64,000 nt of DNA from Membranipora membranacea. Its lineage: Eukaryota > Bryozoa > Gymnolaemata > Cheilostomatida > Membraniporidae. A model generated the notes under the pieces. The model searched no databases. It was not told the DNA's origin and worked only from the letters and a program-made list of their open reading frames with translations. Of the stretch, positions 34,918 through 48,041 are shown in pieces (position 1 is the stretch's first letter; each line of letters opens with the position of its first letter). The position numbers were made by a program, and so were the translations under genes. The stretch is taken from NCBI GenBank assembly GCA_914767715.1, contig OU612068.1, positions 20,832,001-20,896,000 on the forward strand. The letters run 5' to 3'.

Positions 34918-37900
34918 TTAGCTTGGACTCGTATTTGGAACTAAACACTTAGAACTTGATATCGACCCTGCAGGCGTATATATTCCCTCATCAGAATATG
35001 CGCTCTCTGCTCTGTAGTAGTGAACATTCAATTGTTTGCTATCAACTGTGAAAAAAAAGAATTTGTTACTTATGCAATTTCAAGAAAAAGCTGTGTTGCG
35101 AATGATAAGTAATCATTCCGCCGCATAACATGTTAAATTTTGGTTTGAACCTAATTTAAGCAAACTGAGGGAATGCCAAAGAGGTTTGGCGTTTTTGTTT
35201 TTTCTTCAGATGGATTGTAGGGTGGGGGAAAATAATTTGTTGATTGTAAAAAATGTCTATGTTTATGTTTATAGCTGTCCCAGTAGATTTAGTTGAGTTA
35301 CAAACATGTCTGGGGAGAGAGGGATAAATCAATCAACTGTGTGGAAATTCTTCGGAAATCAAGATGTAACAAAAGTTTGATTTTCTCAGGATAAGAAGCA
35401 GACCTGAATGCGTAAAATGAGCTGATCATATTTACTTACATGTGATATGGGTTGGATTTTTACTCAGATATATATCATTATAATCTAAAGGCATATCTAT
35501 ATAATCAGGTACAGATAGATAGTCATGTGGTATATCTTTAGTGTGCTGCCTCACATAGTCCTCATCCTGCTCATATGAATCAGGATCTTCATAATCGTGA
35601 AATGAAGCTGAACAAATAAATTCAAGAATATCGTGTAATAAAAATGTGTAATTAATAAGTTAATGGTAATATTTTATTGTATTAGTTTAAGAGAGCTACC
35701 AAAGATTATGGTGACATTTAGAAATGTAAGGCAAACAAATGCAAATGTAAATATGCATACCAAAATACAAATAAAATACATTTACACAAACGAATGCAAA
35801 TAATATTATGTAATAAACATCAACGTACCATGTCTGGCGGTCAGGTATTCTGCTTCATTTTCGGCATTTTCTTCACTTTGTCCTGATTTTTGTTTTAGGG
35901 TTGTTACTAAGAATTCATGTAATTGTGATATAGTAGGCCTCTCTGAAGGAACATCAGACCAGCAGCTTTTTATGGCCTTAAGCCTAAAAATTGATACCGT
36001 AAGAGTTGATGAAATAATGGAATTTGTTATGATATTAGTAACATTCACTGAGTCAAATTAAAGGGGTTTGGAATAATTTAGAAGTGTATCTTTCTCTGGC
36101 TGTTTGCTGCCAAATTTTATGTGTGTGATGAGAGTGTGAAAGATCCTATTAATATGAGGCAAAAGTGTCTTAGCAGTATTCACTGCTCAGCCATGGGGCA
36201 TAAAAAATGAGCATTAATGTACATTAGCGATTCTCAGCTCAAATAGAATTGTGCATAAGTAATAAAATCTTTTCACAAAGATAGCACAGATTGCTGATAA
36301 TCGCATCGGCCCAATGGCTTAGATCAAAGTATCAATGCCAATGGCTAATTAGTGCCAGTTTCAGTTTTGATAACTTGCCGCACACCCAGCTTAGGGGGTA
36401 TCACACTTCTAGGATGTATCACATTCTCAGGATGAGGATTTAGGGCACCTTGCTTGTGTCTGTCTATAGGGGCAACCCAATCTTCTATTACTTATTATTA
36501 AGATTATTATTATTCTACTCACAAAAATGATGGCATCTGTATAGGCTGAGATAGCCTGTGGCCCTCAGCAAGGTAAGCTTCAACTTCACAGTGCTGGATA
36601 GATGGATAAGGCTCGCCACCATTAGTAAACAACTCCCAAATTAGGACACCAAAAGACCACTGCAAAAAAACCGAGTAAATAACAAGATGAAACATAATTT
36701 CTTATAAAGAAATTTCTTTCTTTGTACTATGACTCGATGTCACAATTTTACTGAAAGTTCACAAGCAAAAACAGTGTTGGGTCAGAGAATGCTGATTCTC
36801 AAAATGCTCAAGAAGAAAGAAATAATAATAAATATAACCCTTTTTGATACAGATGTCAGAGAGTGCCATTCACACTTTCTGGTCTCTGTGAGCACCTCAT
36901 TGACTTCTGCAATTGAAACAACACGTATAAATTATAATTACTAACAACTTCTGTTGTAGAGTCATATTTTCCTTCTCTCAGACTTTCGATGGCCATCCAT
37001 TTAACAGGTTTGGGTCTATCAGCCTCACCATCACGATAATAGTCGGAAGAGTAGACATCTTTGCTCATCCCAAAATCTGCAAGCTTTACCACAAATGTGT
37101 TGTCAACTCTGCAATGAAGAAAATAAAATGGTTAAAAGCTACCTATCACAAAATCGTAAATGTACTAATAAGATTATAACTGCTGTAGTTGAGAAATCGA
37201 TCAAACAATTTCCTTTCCACCTGATCTCAATCTCTAGAACTAGAGATCGTAGACATTTAGATTAGGGTTCCATGCTGTACCCATCCTACCATCATTGTGA
37301 CTTTTATACACATACCAGCAAGCATTCTCTTCTCGTGGACAGAGGGATGTGATTTTGAATATTATTGTTTGTTATGTTCTTACAGGCAGTTTCTTGCAGC
37401 AATATCTCGATGGAGTAATCTTCTCTCATCTAAATAACATAGAGCGCTTGATACCTGCATCCCAAAATGCATCAGGTCTCCTTTAGTAAAACTCTATAAA
37501 ATATGGGTAAAGGAAAAAAAAAGATCATGATATTCTGTTGATGTTCAGTACATCTTTAGAATAAGCAGGAATGAATGTCATTAAATTTGGAAGCTTTGAC
37601 CACTGTAATTCCTGGATTCTTCAAGCTCAAATAACCATTTGAAAGGCAACCAAGCTCTCACAAGTTCGGAACCTCTGATGTAATGCCTATGTCTGAATTG
37701 TCCCAACTGGACAAAACCGTCTGCTAGTTATACATGCCATCAAGGGGTTTCTTACCCGAAATGAATATCAATAAAGCTAACGATGTGCAGCAAGTGGTAC
37801 ATGGCGCATGCGCAGTAACGAACAGAATGGGAAGGGAAAAGATTGGTGCCGTTAGGTCACTGAGGCACACACCAGCGTTTCCATTAAGTTGTAGGTGAAA

Positions 37901-40900
37901 TAGCCAAAGTCTACTCACCATATCTGGACGACGGACAAGGGAACATAAGTCTCCAAGCTCCATATAGGGGAGGATAACTAATGGCCTGTCTTTCTCCGCA
38001 AAAACAACACCAAGTGTACTCAGGATATTAGGATGCTTGAATCCGTGCATAAAACAGGCTTCTTCTAAAAACATCCTCATCTTAACTTCAGTAACCTCCT
38101 CTGAGTCTAAAATGAGAAATAGATATTTATATGTGGTGTCCTCATGAAATACATTCTATTGAAAAAAACCAATGTGAGATCTATATGGTCGCTTTCAAAA
38201 TTTTTGAGGGGTTGTTCAAGATAATACCTACCTTTGAAGGTTTTAACTGCAACATTCACCTTCTTTCCATCGATACTCAGCTGTCCGCAATGCACTTTGC
38301 CGAAATAGCCTAAAATACATAAGCATTGAGCTCGAAACGAGTACCCAAATCTCTTTGAGTTTGTATTCCTACCCAACATTTTGTGTCATGGTAGATATTA
38401 GCCTAGAGCTTTATGTTTATACAATGCAATGATCTATAGGTGTGAAACTCTTACATCTTTATTTTACAGGTCGTTAAGAATGTTCAAGGCTTGTTGCATA
38501 GGGAACACAACTCTTAATCTAAAGTGTTTAAAAGAAGCTTGTTTTCGGAGCAAGTGAAAAAAACATATCGTACATAATGGACAGAACTTGCTATCTACTG
38601 TGAGCAAAACAGTTGCAAGTAGGAGTTTGAGACCTAACATTACCAAACATCACTGTCCATTAATTACATGCCACAAAACCCCACTTGGAGCATGTTGAGC
38701 CCTCAATCTTCACATCATCAAGAAGCTCCTAACTCCCTTAAATTAACCAGAGAGCTGACTGTTATGAGATTTGATCGATTAATGAATGGTGAATATGCTC
38801 ACCTTGACCAATGGGAATAGATTCATGATCGAACTGAAGCTTCTTTGGGTCAATCATCATTCCTCTTATAATTTCAGGTAGTTCAACCATAGCTGCAACA
38901 AACCAACAAGTGTAATTATGCTTCAACATGTTTAGAAAAATTCTATTTATCAGTTGCACTTGTGTTAAAATCAAACTGGCTCTTTTTTGCAAACATTCCC
39001 TAGCAACATCCCTTTCTGATATCTTGTATACATATGATTGACCTGACTTCCAATTCCCAAATTATATAAATCTCACAACATCAGGCAAGAAAGTAATATA
39101 TTGTTCGTCAGCACATCGTACATGGTCACTTAACATATATTTTGATAGCCCGTCTTGACATGCTTTGTTCGGTGAGGGGGGGGGGGGGCCTGCTCCATTC
39201 TAGCCTGTCTTGACAAACTTTGTTTAGCTTTTTTCACCAAACAAAGTTAGTCAAGGCAGGCTAGCATTTTGTAGGATAATGATAGGAACACATACGTTCA
39301 TGTGGGATATCCTGAGGCTGAAGGCAGCATGGCTTTAACTTCCTGAGGATGATGACAGCAATGACTACCAGTATTACACAGATAACGATGACAATCACGG
39401 CTATCGCCCAACCTGGAAATGACTCTTCTGAAACGGAAATTTGTGTATACTATTAAGGTGTTACGAAAAAAACTTAATACATCCCTGTCGAAAATTGAAA
39501 ACACACAGAGGATGGGGATAAATCAGGATAAGAAAAATTCAGATGTCAAAGGTAAAAACTCAGAGATATCTAACATTGTACCTGATGGTCACATCATGTA
39601 AACTGTCAGATTGTCACAATATGAAAAACATAAGGGAGGATGAATTGTTGCTGACCATAAATGTATTAACATTACATTATGGTGAAAATATCAATTGATG
39701 GTTTATCTTGTAATTGGAATTTCACTCGCTTGGCTCTGTCCAGGTTTTGAACAATGCAAACATATTTGAGAGGAATGCCAGAAGTGATTTAATATTAATA
39801 TCAAAGAACAATATTTTACACAATACTTACCAGCCCACTTGTGTAGGGTCAGGTCACCAACTGATAACTCATTTTGTGCCACATCTACCTGTTAGTATTA
39901 ATAAATTAATGAGTAAAAAGCTTAGTTATGTTGTTTCGAACAGAAATGGTAAGTGAAAGTTGTCCTTTCTTGCAAAACTTGTTCAGTATAAGCACCTTGG
40001 CCGGGCCTAGTGAACGAGTTTGGAGAGGGCTGAAATAGATCGAGTGTATTTTTAGAGTTTGGTGTTTAATGGACATTTTAAAAATACTCTCAGGTAAACA
40101 CAGTGGTTAGCTGTACATCTTCATAAGACTCCTGAAAAACTGCAAAAAAAGAATTGCCGTCTTTTATTTTCAACTTAGAAAGTAGATTTAAAGATAAGAC
40201 AGCGGCATAGTAATGGGAAGCTGGTATCTGGATTGTAACAATCATGAAATAAATTTGCCTTTAAAGATGATACTATGATCCAAACTCACAACAACAGCGG
40301 CCGAGGCTTCCTTCAATTCATCATCAAACAGCTTATTAGCTACGGCGATGAATGTGCAGCTAAGTTTAGAATCAGAGAGCTCAATAACTATGCAATCTAT
40401 ATTCTGAAGGGCGCTCTTGATAGTAACTTTGTAATCGCTCTTTATCAAACCTGAGCTAAGCTTCTGCCCTGTCAAGTTCAAAGTGTTTTCTCCTTCAACC
40501 AGCTGCACAGGCTATAAATAATGTGAGATGTTGATCTTGTTAAAGCTGACGTTGATTGCACACTACACATTATAATAATAGCATGTTTAAATCTAAGAGC
40601 ACCCATAAAATTTCAAATTTCAAGGTCCAGAGTTGTCCTCTCTTGTTTAGCCAAATACTATAGAATATATGAGGAGTTATTTTTTGGAGTGGGATTAGCA
40701 CACAAAGACAAAGTAGTTTAATAATCACAAGCAGCATTCATTGGGCATCAGATTACCTCAGTGCTGAGCTTGTCAAATTCCGGAACTGTATCACTCAGCT
40801 TTAGATGTTTGTTAGGATCTGTCACAGGCACTCCATCAGACAGTAGAACCATTGAGAAGGTATGTTCAGAAGAATCAGATGTTGAAGCACTCTGTCTTCT

Positions 40901-43900
40901 CCCTGAATCACAAATATAGTAATGATTTAGCAACAATTCCAATTAATGGCACCTGGGCTTTGTATGGTCATACTTTCAGCGATAATCAAGTAAATATTCG
41001 GTGGAAAATCCCTACCATCATCACTCGTAACCCTCTGGAATTCCCTGCCCCCTGATTTGCAGCTGTTGCCGAGCCTTACCGGTTTTAAGTCCGCTACTAA
41101 AACGCATTTATTTAGGTTGTACTTTAAGTAATTAGATTTCATTTTTATAGATTTATATAGCAGTATCAGAATTATGTTTTAATTTTATCTTCATGCACAT
41201 ATTTTATCCATTTTATTTCACCTTTATTTTATTGGTTTTAATGTAATAACGCTTAGAAATTTTTGCTCTGCAATTTTATTAAGCGTTTCACAAATAAACT
41301 TTATTATTATTATTATTATATAAGCTGCTCCAATCTCAGGTTAAGTTTGGCTTCGGCATTAGATACTTCCTCATAACTTTCACCTGAAACTTAAAAAAAA
41401 GGGTGTGGAAATCAGCTAACATAGCACTTTTGTTCCTATATCAGGACAAAGTTCAGGCCCCACTAACCTCTGATAAGGCTCGATACATCTGGTAATACAC
41501 AAACCACTTCCTGCTCTTGTCCATCATATGTGCAACTCTACAATATACAGTAATAGGCACATAGTCTGCAGCTTATTTATATTTTTCAATCATTCATTTC
41601 ATTATATTTCTTACACAATCAGATGATAAAAAGAAATAAACATGACGGAAACTAAGGTTACCTCGATAATGGAATTTTGCTGCTCAGTCTGGGAGGTCCT
41701 CGATATTCTAATTTGGTAAAGCTGTGCTGAGTCACCGTTTTTGATGGCAAATACCATGTCCACACCTCCACTAGAAAATTGCATAACATTTGTTCAGTAT
41801 CATGCACGTAAAGTGATAATGGGTTATGATCTGATAAAATACTCATATACATGCATTATTTTATAGTCTATTTTGTGTCCGCCAATGGTATAGAAATAAA
41901 ATGGTAGAAAAGGTTGAAGTTGACATAAATATTCAAATCAATATTTCAAAAAAATTTTAAGAGTTTCCTACCTGACTATTCCTTGCTGCCTGGGGACATT
42001 GGTGACTTCTGGATTAGGCGTATAAGTATACACATATCGTGTGGTATTAAGATTTGAGGCTAATGGAAACATAAACTCTATGTCTACGCGGCTTTTATCT
42101 CCCCCAGACGGCATTTTGAGTGTTAACTCACCACTGTTTACTCTGCAATACATTAAATCACTGTCAAAATCTCTAGAGTGAGACACATGATAAGGTTGAT
42201 GGAATTTGATAAATAACTATATTCATGTTGCAAAGGTTTATACTGGACACTGGAGTTTATGAAGGACACAATGGTCTATCTACTAACTGATCCAGCGTCA
42301 GTAGGAGTGCAGATTAGCCTGGGCAGGCTCTCGTGGGTGGGTGGGTAGGTGGGTGGGTTAGTGGGTGAGAGTATGGTGGGGGAGCCCACTCAACTCCAAC
42401 ACCCTACGCAGGCTGAGTGCAGATGGCTTAGTGAAACAAACTAGACCAATGGATACTGTGTAAAAAATACGGTTTTAAAAAAAAGATAATGTGGGTTAAA
42501 ATCACAAGGGTTGTCTCTGTCCGAGGACTGAGAAATATCAGTGCCTTAAGGGTGCGGCCGCCGTATTCGGCGCCAAGTTGCTCTCAGTTTGCAGGCAGGT
42601 CGGAGCACACCTGGGGCGTCATATGAGCCCAGTAGTCAGTAGACTGCAGCGGGATTCAAACCCAAGACCTCCAACACTTGCACGTTAAAGGGCAGGCGCT
42701 CTAACCAACTGAGCTACCTCCTACTCCGCAAATGTTTGCCGCAAAGAATGACGATGTATATACTATGTGCTAGTTTCAAATAAATGATGGACCAAGTTAT
42801 GGAAATGGCTGAGTAATAGCTGACTGGCTTGCATATGTTACCATTAATTAGCGGATATAACAGGTAAGACAACAATAACACACCTGGTAAAGTTTACTGG
42901 CTTCTTGTCAACGTGTATTGACAGATTAGAAGGCAAATAACCTTTAGCATGTACGATTGTACCTCCATTTCTCTGTCCACTAAGCGGCCTCACTTCATCA
43001 ACTCGAACCAGCTACAAAAGTTACACAAATTTTGCATACATTAACCAAAGTAGGAGGGAGAGAGAGACCCGGCTTGATCAGTACACTAGAAGTTCCATAA
43101 AGACAGTACCCTGCCTCTAGCACAAGGCCTGTCAAGGAATACGTTTTAAGGAATTTCGTCCAGCATTTCTTTGATTGTAATGATCTAACATAGGGCAAAT
43201 GCTTTCGATAATAATATCTTGCGACAATGTGTTGCTGAATGACATTTGATAATGCCCCCTGTTGAAATCCATTATAGTCAAAGGTACTTTTGAATTGACT
43301 CCTACGACCAATGTGAGGGTATAGTCGACTTTCCTGATCTCGAAAAGGATTTATCACTCACTTGACAAGTTGGGATTGAGTTATCCCATGTCCCAACTAC
43401 TCTCTCACTATCATCTCTCTTTTCCACACATTGACTTGTATTATGCAGTGTTGACAGTGCGAAGCCTTCCTTACAGTTGAACCTGATAGTATCCAAGTAT
43501 CGATATTCCTCAAGTTCTTGACTCGCCAAAAGATTTGTATCCTCGATTAGAGGCTGTTCACAAATGGGCTGGCCTGAAATATGAGACAGGTTTTTCCTAT
43601 GGCATAATAAACACGGGAATAAATCCAGCAATGACAAAAAATGCTGATGTAACCAAACAGATGGAGTGTATGATTTTTGAAGATATAATATATAAGGTTT
43701 TCACCAGAGTTAATCTTTTCATGGAGCCACTTTTATCGACAACTCACTGTAGTTCAACGATAGATAGAGGCCATATGTGCTGTACCCATCTGGAACTGAA
43801 GAGCCTACATATATGACACCATTTATCAGGTTAAGAGTCTCAGGTTGACTGACCATGCAAACTGAGGAGTTACCAGTCACAAAGTAAGGATCAGTTCCAC

Positions 43901-46900
43901 ACCCTTTTAAAAGAAAAGTGTCAGGTTTATAAACAGTGCTGTAGTTCTTGGGGAGGCAGTGTGGTAAGGAGGCAGTGCCCCCCGTCCAAGAACGCTAAAT
44001 TATGCGGCCTGAAAACTCTAGTTGAATAATCCATTTCAGAATCAGCTCTTTTGGGCCTTTTGATTATATACAATTTTACAATTTCGCCTTTGCTCCAGCC
44101 TCGTGGGAGTAACTCACAGTTCACCAAATAGTTTTATTTTGCACCCTCAATGACTTTGCCGCTCTTATCATTTCGTTCTAAGCAACAGCCTAGCATTATT
44201 AGGCATTAACGTGATAGGTTCGGCTACCAGCTATTGGTCAAGTGAAACTGAAATTTCAAAGCTGTCTTGTTCAAACAAAATGTCTGTTCTCATCACGCCA
44301 ATGACAAAAATGAGTTTGGTCAATGATGACGAAATCAGTTTTATCAATGAAGTCTAAGTCAAGCCTACCTTCACAAACAGTAGACACTTGGTCTTTAGCC
44401 AGATTAATCAGCTTCAGTGAGTTGTCTCTTCTATCAGCCACAAGCAGCACCTCATCGGGGATAAGCCATATTATGGACCTGAGGCTAGATGTATGATCCG
44501 TTTGTGCGCCAGCTTCAAAAAAGTCTGCAATAAGAAAATGTCTCTCCAAGTCATTATATGCTTTTTCAAGTTTATTCCACTGTCACTCAGTGATGCAGCG
44601 GTGCAGCGGTGCAGCGATGCAGCGGTACAGCGGTTCAGCGGTGCAGCGTTGCAGCGGTGCAGCGGTGAATCAGTGCAGCGGTGAATCAGTGCATAGGAGC
44701 GGTGAATCAGTGCATAGGAGCAGTGGTAAACATTTAACAAGTCCTTGGTCCATGGTAGGCCTACCTGATCATACTGCGAGTGGCCTAGGGTGCAGGATGG
44801 TTTGGGTTACCTCCCTGGAAAAAAGTTGTAAGTTTAAATGTTCATATGCTAGGTTCTTTAGGCCTCAGTGCAATAATATTATTAACTTTGTCATTATTAT
44901 ATATTATAAACTCCAAAATAATTGAAAAAAACCGCAGCCAGGGATCTCAACTACTCAGATTTAGCCCGAGTTATTCAGGTTTTTGAGTTCAACTCAGGCA
45001 ACTCAGGGGATTTTAGATTATTAGCTAAAAACTCAGATTTCGCCTCATATTCATCGAAGTTGGGGAATTCCTCTGGGTGTGGCTTAGTTGTATGATTATA
45101 AAGAAACAATTTTATGCTGTGATATATGAAATACATTAACCTGGATGAATTTTACAGTGATTCTATATCAATGATCTGCTAACAACTCTAAAAAAAACCA
45201 GTATCATTCATGTGCAGAGGACTAAATTGCTCTCTAAGCTTTGGCGGCCGGACCCATTGATGAGGCTAACAGAGCTTTAAAACTCTAAGCTGTTTGTGCA
45301 CAGGGCGTTTCACGCCTTCAAAATGCCACCTGCAACACGGTATCGACAAAACTCAGGTTTTGGATCCTCCCAGGTTGAGAGCCCTGACCGCAGCATGTCA
45401 AAAATTTATGACAGTAAATCATGGATGGCAACTCAATGTTTTAAGTGGCAGATGTTGTGTTCAATTGTTCAATCTATTAAAAATTAAAATTTATCATAAC
45501 ATTATAGAAGTTCAGGAAACAGTAATGGTAGTCATTAAGGTCATAAAACTAAAAAATGTCACCATTTCCTCCAAGAATTTCCTCTCCCAACTAGTTGCAG
45601 GATTAAATGATTTAGGGATATAAGATATAGATTAGAGTCAAAAGGAATCTAGTAAACCTATGGAACATTTGTTCTATCATTACATTCTTCTTTCTAAGCC
45701 TACTAAATTTAATTTGCCATATGCATTCTAAAGGAATGGTCATCCTTTGGGCACTTCATGCTTCATCTTGCATACTTACTGAACTTTGCTCTCTTTTTTT
45801 ATGCGAATCTTTAACAATTTCAACAATTTGTACACATCTACAAACCTCCAAATCTAGCGCTGGATAGTGTACCATCCTGTGTCTCATAACCCTCAGGTCT
45901 GTTATCATTACTTGACGCATTGGAACCGGCTATCTGCACAAGCTCTGCTGTCTTTAGATTGTATTTCACTATACCAAACCTCTGAGTGATGAAGAGATGT
46001 TCTTTTGTCGAGTCAAAGACTAATGCTGTTGGTTTCACAAAATTATCATTTCCTGAAATCAGCGGCTCTACCATACCTGAAATTATGCAGAAAATCAAAG
46101 CGACAAAATTAAAAACAAGAAAAAGATGTCGAAGGTACAAAACAATAAGAAATAATGCTGAAAAATGGACTGAATGGGGGGAGGGGTAGAAAGTACTAGT
46201 TCATACTGTTCAACACTAGCAATACCTGTGTTAACAATAAGAGAATATCAGGATTTTATTGAGTAGCTGTGTTAAAGGTCAAATGATAGTACCTGTTGCA
46301 AGGTCATGTCGAGCTAAAAGACCTCTGTCCGTACTGCAAAGGTAGAAGAGCTCTTGCTTCTCCTCATTGGCTATAACAGCTGTCAATTCCATGAACATAG
46401 CCTCTCTTGCGGTAACATTTTCATGCATCAAACCCTGGTTTGCTCCACATCTCCCTGCGATTGTTGTAACATTGTTTGTAGACCTTACCAGTTTTCTCAC
46501 ACATTGATTACCATCAGCTATTATGACTTCAGATCCGTTGTTAATTTGAATCATGTCGTTGACCCCATTGAAACCCGCATACATGCCAACATCATCTTCG
46601 AGTCCTGAGCCGGTTGGAGAACCTAGGATCAAAATATATAATAATATATATTAATAATAATATATAATAATAATAAATGGTAATTGCAACAAAATGTTCT
46701 TGTTTCTTTCTACTCAACGGTCATATATTCAGTCAACACCAAAACATACAACAAGGGATCATACACTCTGATAAATATCAGTGCTTAACATGGGGAGATA
46801 ACTTACGAACCTGCTAAATATTCGATTTCTCCTTGCTGAGAGATCGTGGCGACGCTATGCTGATTGGAGATCAGAAACCCTCCGGGGTTTAGTAGATCAG

Positions 46901-48041
46901 GCTCAATATCATACGCCTTTCTTAATTCATGTTCATATTGTATCTCATTCAGCCCACCAAAACTTATCAGTGAGTCACTAAAAAAAAGTAGGATTGCCTT
47001 TGGTTGTATTACAAGGGGAAATGTATCACAAGAGCAGTGGTTAAAAACAGGTGCTGAATTCTTGTTAATAATTGCTCCCTATTTAAGTAAGCATGATAAT
47101 GTAAAGATTTATCTCATACCCCTTTGTTCAATCAGGGTCTCTAAAGAAAGCTGCAGACCTTGAGCTCAATGCATTTATGATGTTAGAAATTTAATATAGC
47201 GATGTGCTGGAATAATTTTATATAGCAATTTTCTTTAGAAATTTTATATAGCAATTTTCTTGAGAAGTGTCCAACAGGCAGATACCATACTGCACAGTAG
47301 TGCCCTCGGTAAAAGTCTGATTCCTGCGACATCCGATCTATACCTTATCCATACAGGGCTATTATTTTTGAATCCCTAAGATTACATCTTTAGTGTAAAC
47401 ACTTTTCCTTTTTTTCCTTGTGCGCTGTTTACAGAATCAACACTCAATTTTCAACATTATATTATATTTGTGATAGAAATAAAATCTATCAATAACATGA
47501 GTTACTCATCTAATAGCAATTACTGAGAGACATGATACTGAAAGGCTAACTATACCGATGACCAGTATTCATAATATTTGAATATACCCTTCTATGAGAG
47601 CCACTGTTGAACAATGCAGCTGTTTGGACGCAGATTTTAAGGCAGCAAAATATGTGAGGATTGGAAACCTTGTCTGATGCACATAACCACCAAATCATGT
47701 TTAGATAGTTTGGGTTTCATGGTAGTGGTTGTCAGTCAGAGGCGGGCATCAACCCATCAAAACTGAATCAGAGACCAAACCCTGGCCCTGGTGATCTTAG
47801 CCTTATCTTGAAGAGCCAATGAGTTTGAGATAATGCTAGGCAATCTCAGTTCTTATCCACAAACCTCAAGGCTACCCCGGGCCGGGAAGGGTGTCCCAGC
47901 CTCCCTGCTCGCACTAAGTGTATCAGGTTTATGGGTTATACTGAATGATGAGCTCGATACTTACTTGCGGATACGACCTGGTCCCGGGCAAACTGAGACG
48001 ACTTCAACCCAAAATAGTGAGATCAAAACTTCTGTCAACAT
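34918..48041 (-). CDS. RTK-A: NHL-Sushi-IPT receptor tyrosine kinase, complete
   Basis: 24 exons, transcript order: 47965-48041, 46811-46977, 46293-46622, 45846-46076, 44369-44524, 43748-43903, 43362-43573, 42884-43011, 41972-42142, 41662-41770, 41468-41537, 40757-40902, 40290-40511, 39831-39888, 39296-39427, 38803-38892, 38232-38309, 37919-38106, 37384-37493, 36946-37108, 36523-36659, 35829-35983, 35440-35607, 34918-35045. All 23 junctions keep phase; total 3582 nt, about 1193 aa. The order is signal peptide (MLTEVLISLFWVEVVSVC); NHL-type repeats, about 26-320 (VIIADGNQCVRKL); Sushi, about 373-443; at least two IPT/TIG domains (VRPLSGQRNGGT, VPRQQGIVSGG); transmembrane helix, about 751-772; kinase, about 819-1090. 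The kinase has IGQGYFGKV, VAVKTF, HRDIAARN, ADFGMSK, KWMAIESL and WSFGVLIWEL. The tail has several tyrosine motifs including YIDM. It is probably an active membrane receptor; its ligand is unknown. Confidence 0.9.
35440..35607 (-). other. RTK-A tyrosine-rich cytoplasmic tail exon
   Basis: This 56-codon exon carries tyrosines in acidic or hydrophobic settings: HDYEDP, SYEQD, DYVRQ, DYLSV, DYIDM, DYNDI and IYLSK. YIDM fits the pYxxM consensus for the p85 subunit of PI3-kinase. The last exon adds HYYRAES, AYSDEG and IYTPAG. Docking of SH2 proteins is inferred from these motifs. Confidence 0.7.
39145..39263. mobile_element. TAGCCTG-family MITE in RTK-A intron, possibly nested
   Basis: TAGCCTGTCTTGACAAACTT at 39201 pairs with an imperfect inverse ending AGGCAGGCTA at 39263. 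A second, partial copy of the left arm (TAGCCCGTCTTGACATGCTT) begins at 39145 and runs into a poly-G tract. No convincing TSD is visible here. Confidence 0.65.
39296..39427 (-). other. RTK-A transmembrane exon
   Basis: The exon encodes FPGWAIAVIVIVICVIL followed by VVIAVII and then the basic stop-transfer LRKLK. The RTK-C exon at 63588-63719 has the same length and phase and a closely similar sequence (FPGWAVAVIIIGISVIM), so the two receptors share this anchor. Confidence 0.88.
40985..41325 (+). mobile_element. LINE 3' end in an RTK-A intron
   Basis: The plus strand encodes LWNSLPPDLQ and FKSATKTHLFRLYFK, the usual C terminus of Jockey/CR1-like RT proteins. A short 3' UTR follows, ending in a TTA/TAT microsatellite tail at about 41305-41322. 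It is a severely 5'-truncated insertion, antisense to RTK-A, between exons 41468-41537 and 40757-40902. Confidence 0.75.
42306..42424. mobile_element. 101-bp MITE with 9-bp TSD (TAGCCTG family)
   Basis: The element at 42315-42415 starts TAGCCTGGGCAGGCT and ends CGCAGGCTG, an imperfect inverted repeat around a GGGT-rich core. A perfect 9-bp duplication, AGTGCAGAT, flanks it at 42306-42314 and 42416-42424. Its left end is almost identical to that of the MITE at 4001. Confidence 0.75.
42495..42728 (-). mobile_element. tRNA-derived SINE (family 2)
   Basis: On the minus strand the head reads TAGCTCAGTTGGTTAGAGCG (box A, near 42700-42717) and GGTTTGAATCCC (box B, near 42651-42663), close to real tRNA promoter boxes. 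A long unrelated body runs leftward to about 42495. Spacing fits a tRNA head, but the sequence between the boxes and the attached body point to a SINE, not a tRNA gene. It lies in an RTK-A intron in the same orientation as the gene. Confidence 0.75.
44585..44730. repeat. GCAGCGGT minisatellite
   Basis: About ten imperfect copies of an 8-9 bp unit (GTGCAGCG, with variants) grade into a longer unit containing GGTGAATCAGTGCA. It lies in the intron just 5' of RTK-A exon 44369-44524. Confidence 0.85.

Noticed and set aside
41340-41390. Extra RTK-A exon (ESYEEVSNAEAKLNLRLEQL)
   Set aside because: The acceptor and phase fit, but it runs into a stop with no donor, next to the LINE insertion. Exons 41468-41537 and 40757-40902 join correctly without it.
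42640-42728. Possible tRNA gene on the minus strand
   Set aside because: A and B boxes are good, but the stem partners do not close after the B box and the sequence runs on into a SINE body.
43748-43903. Apparent nonsense codon in RTK-A exon 6
   Set aside because: A first reading dropped four bases. With the full sequence (CTCTATCTATCG) the exon is open and in phase on both sides.
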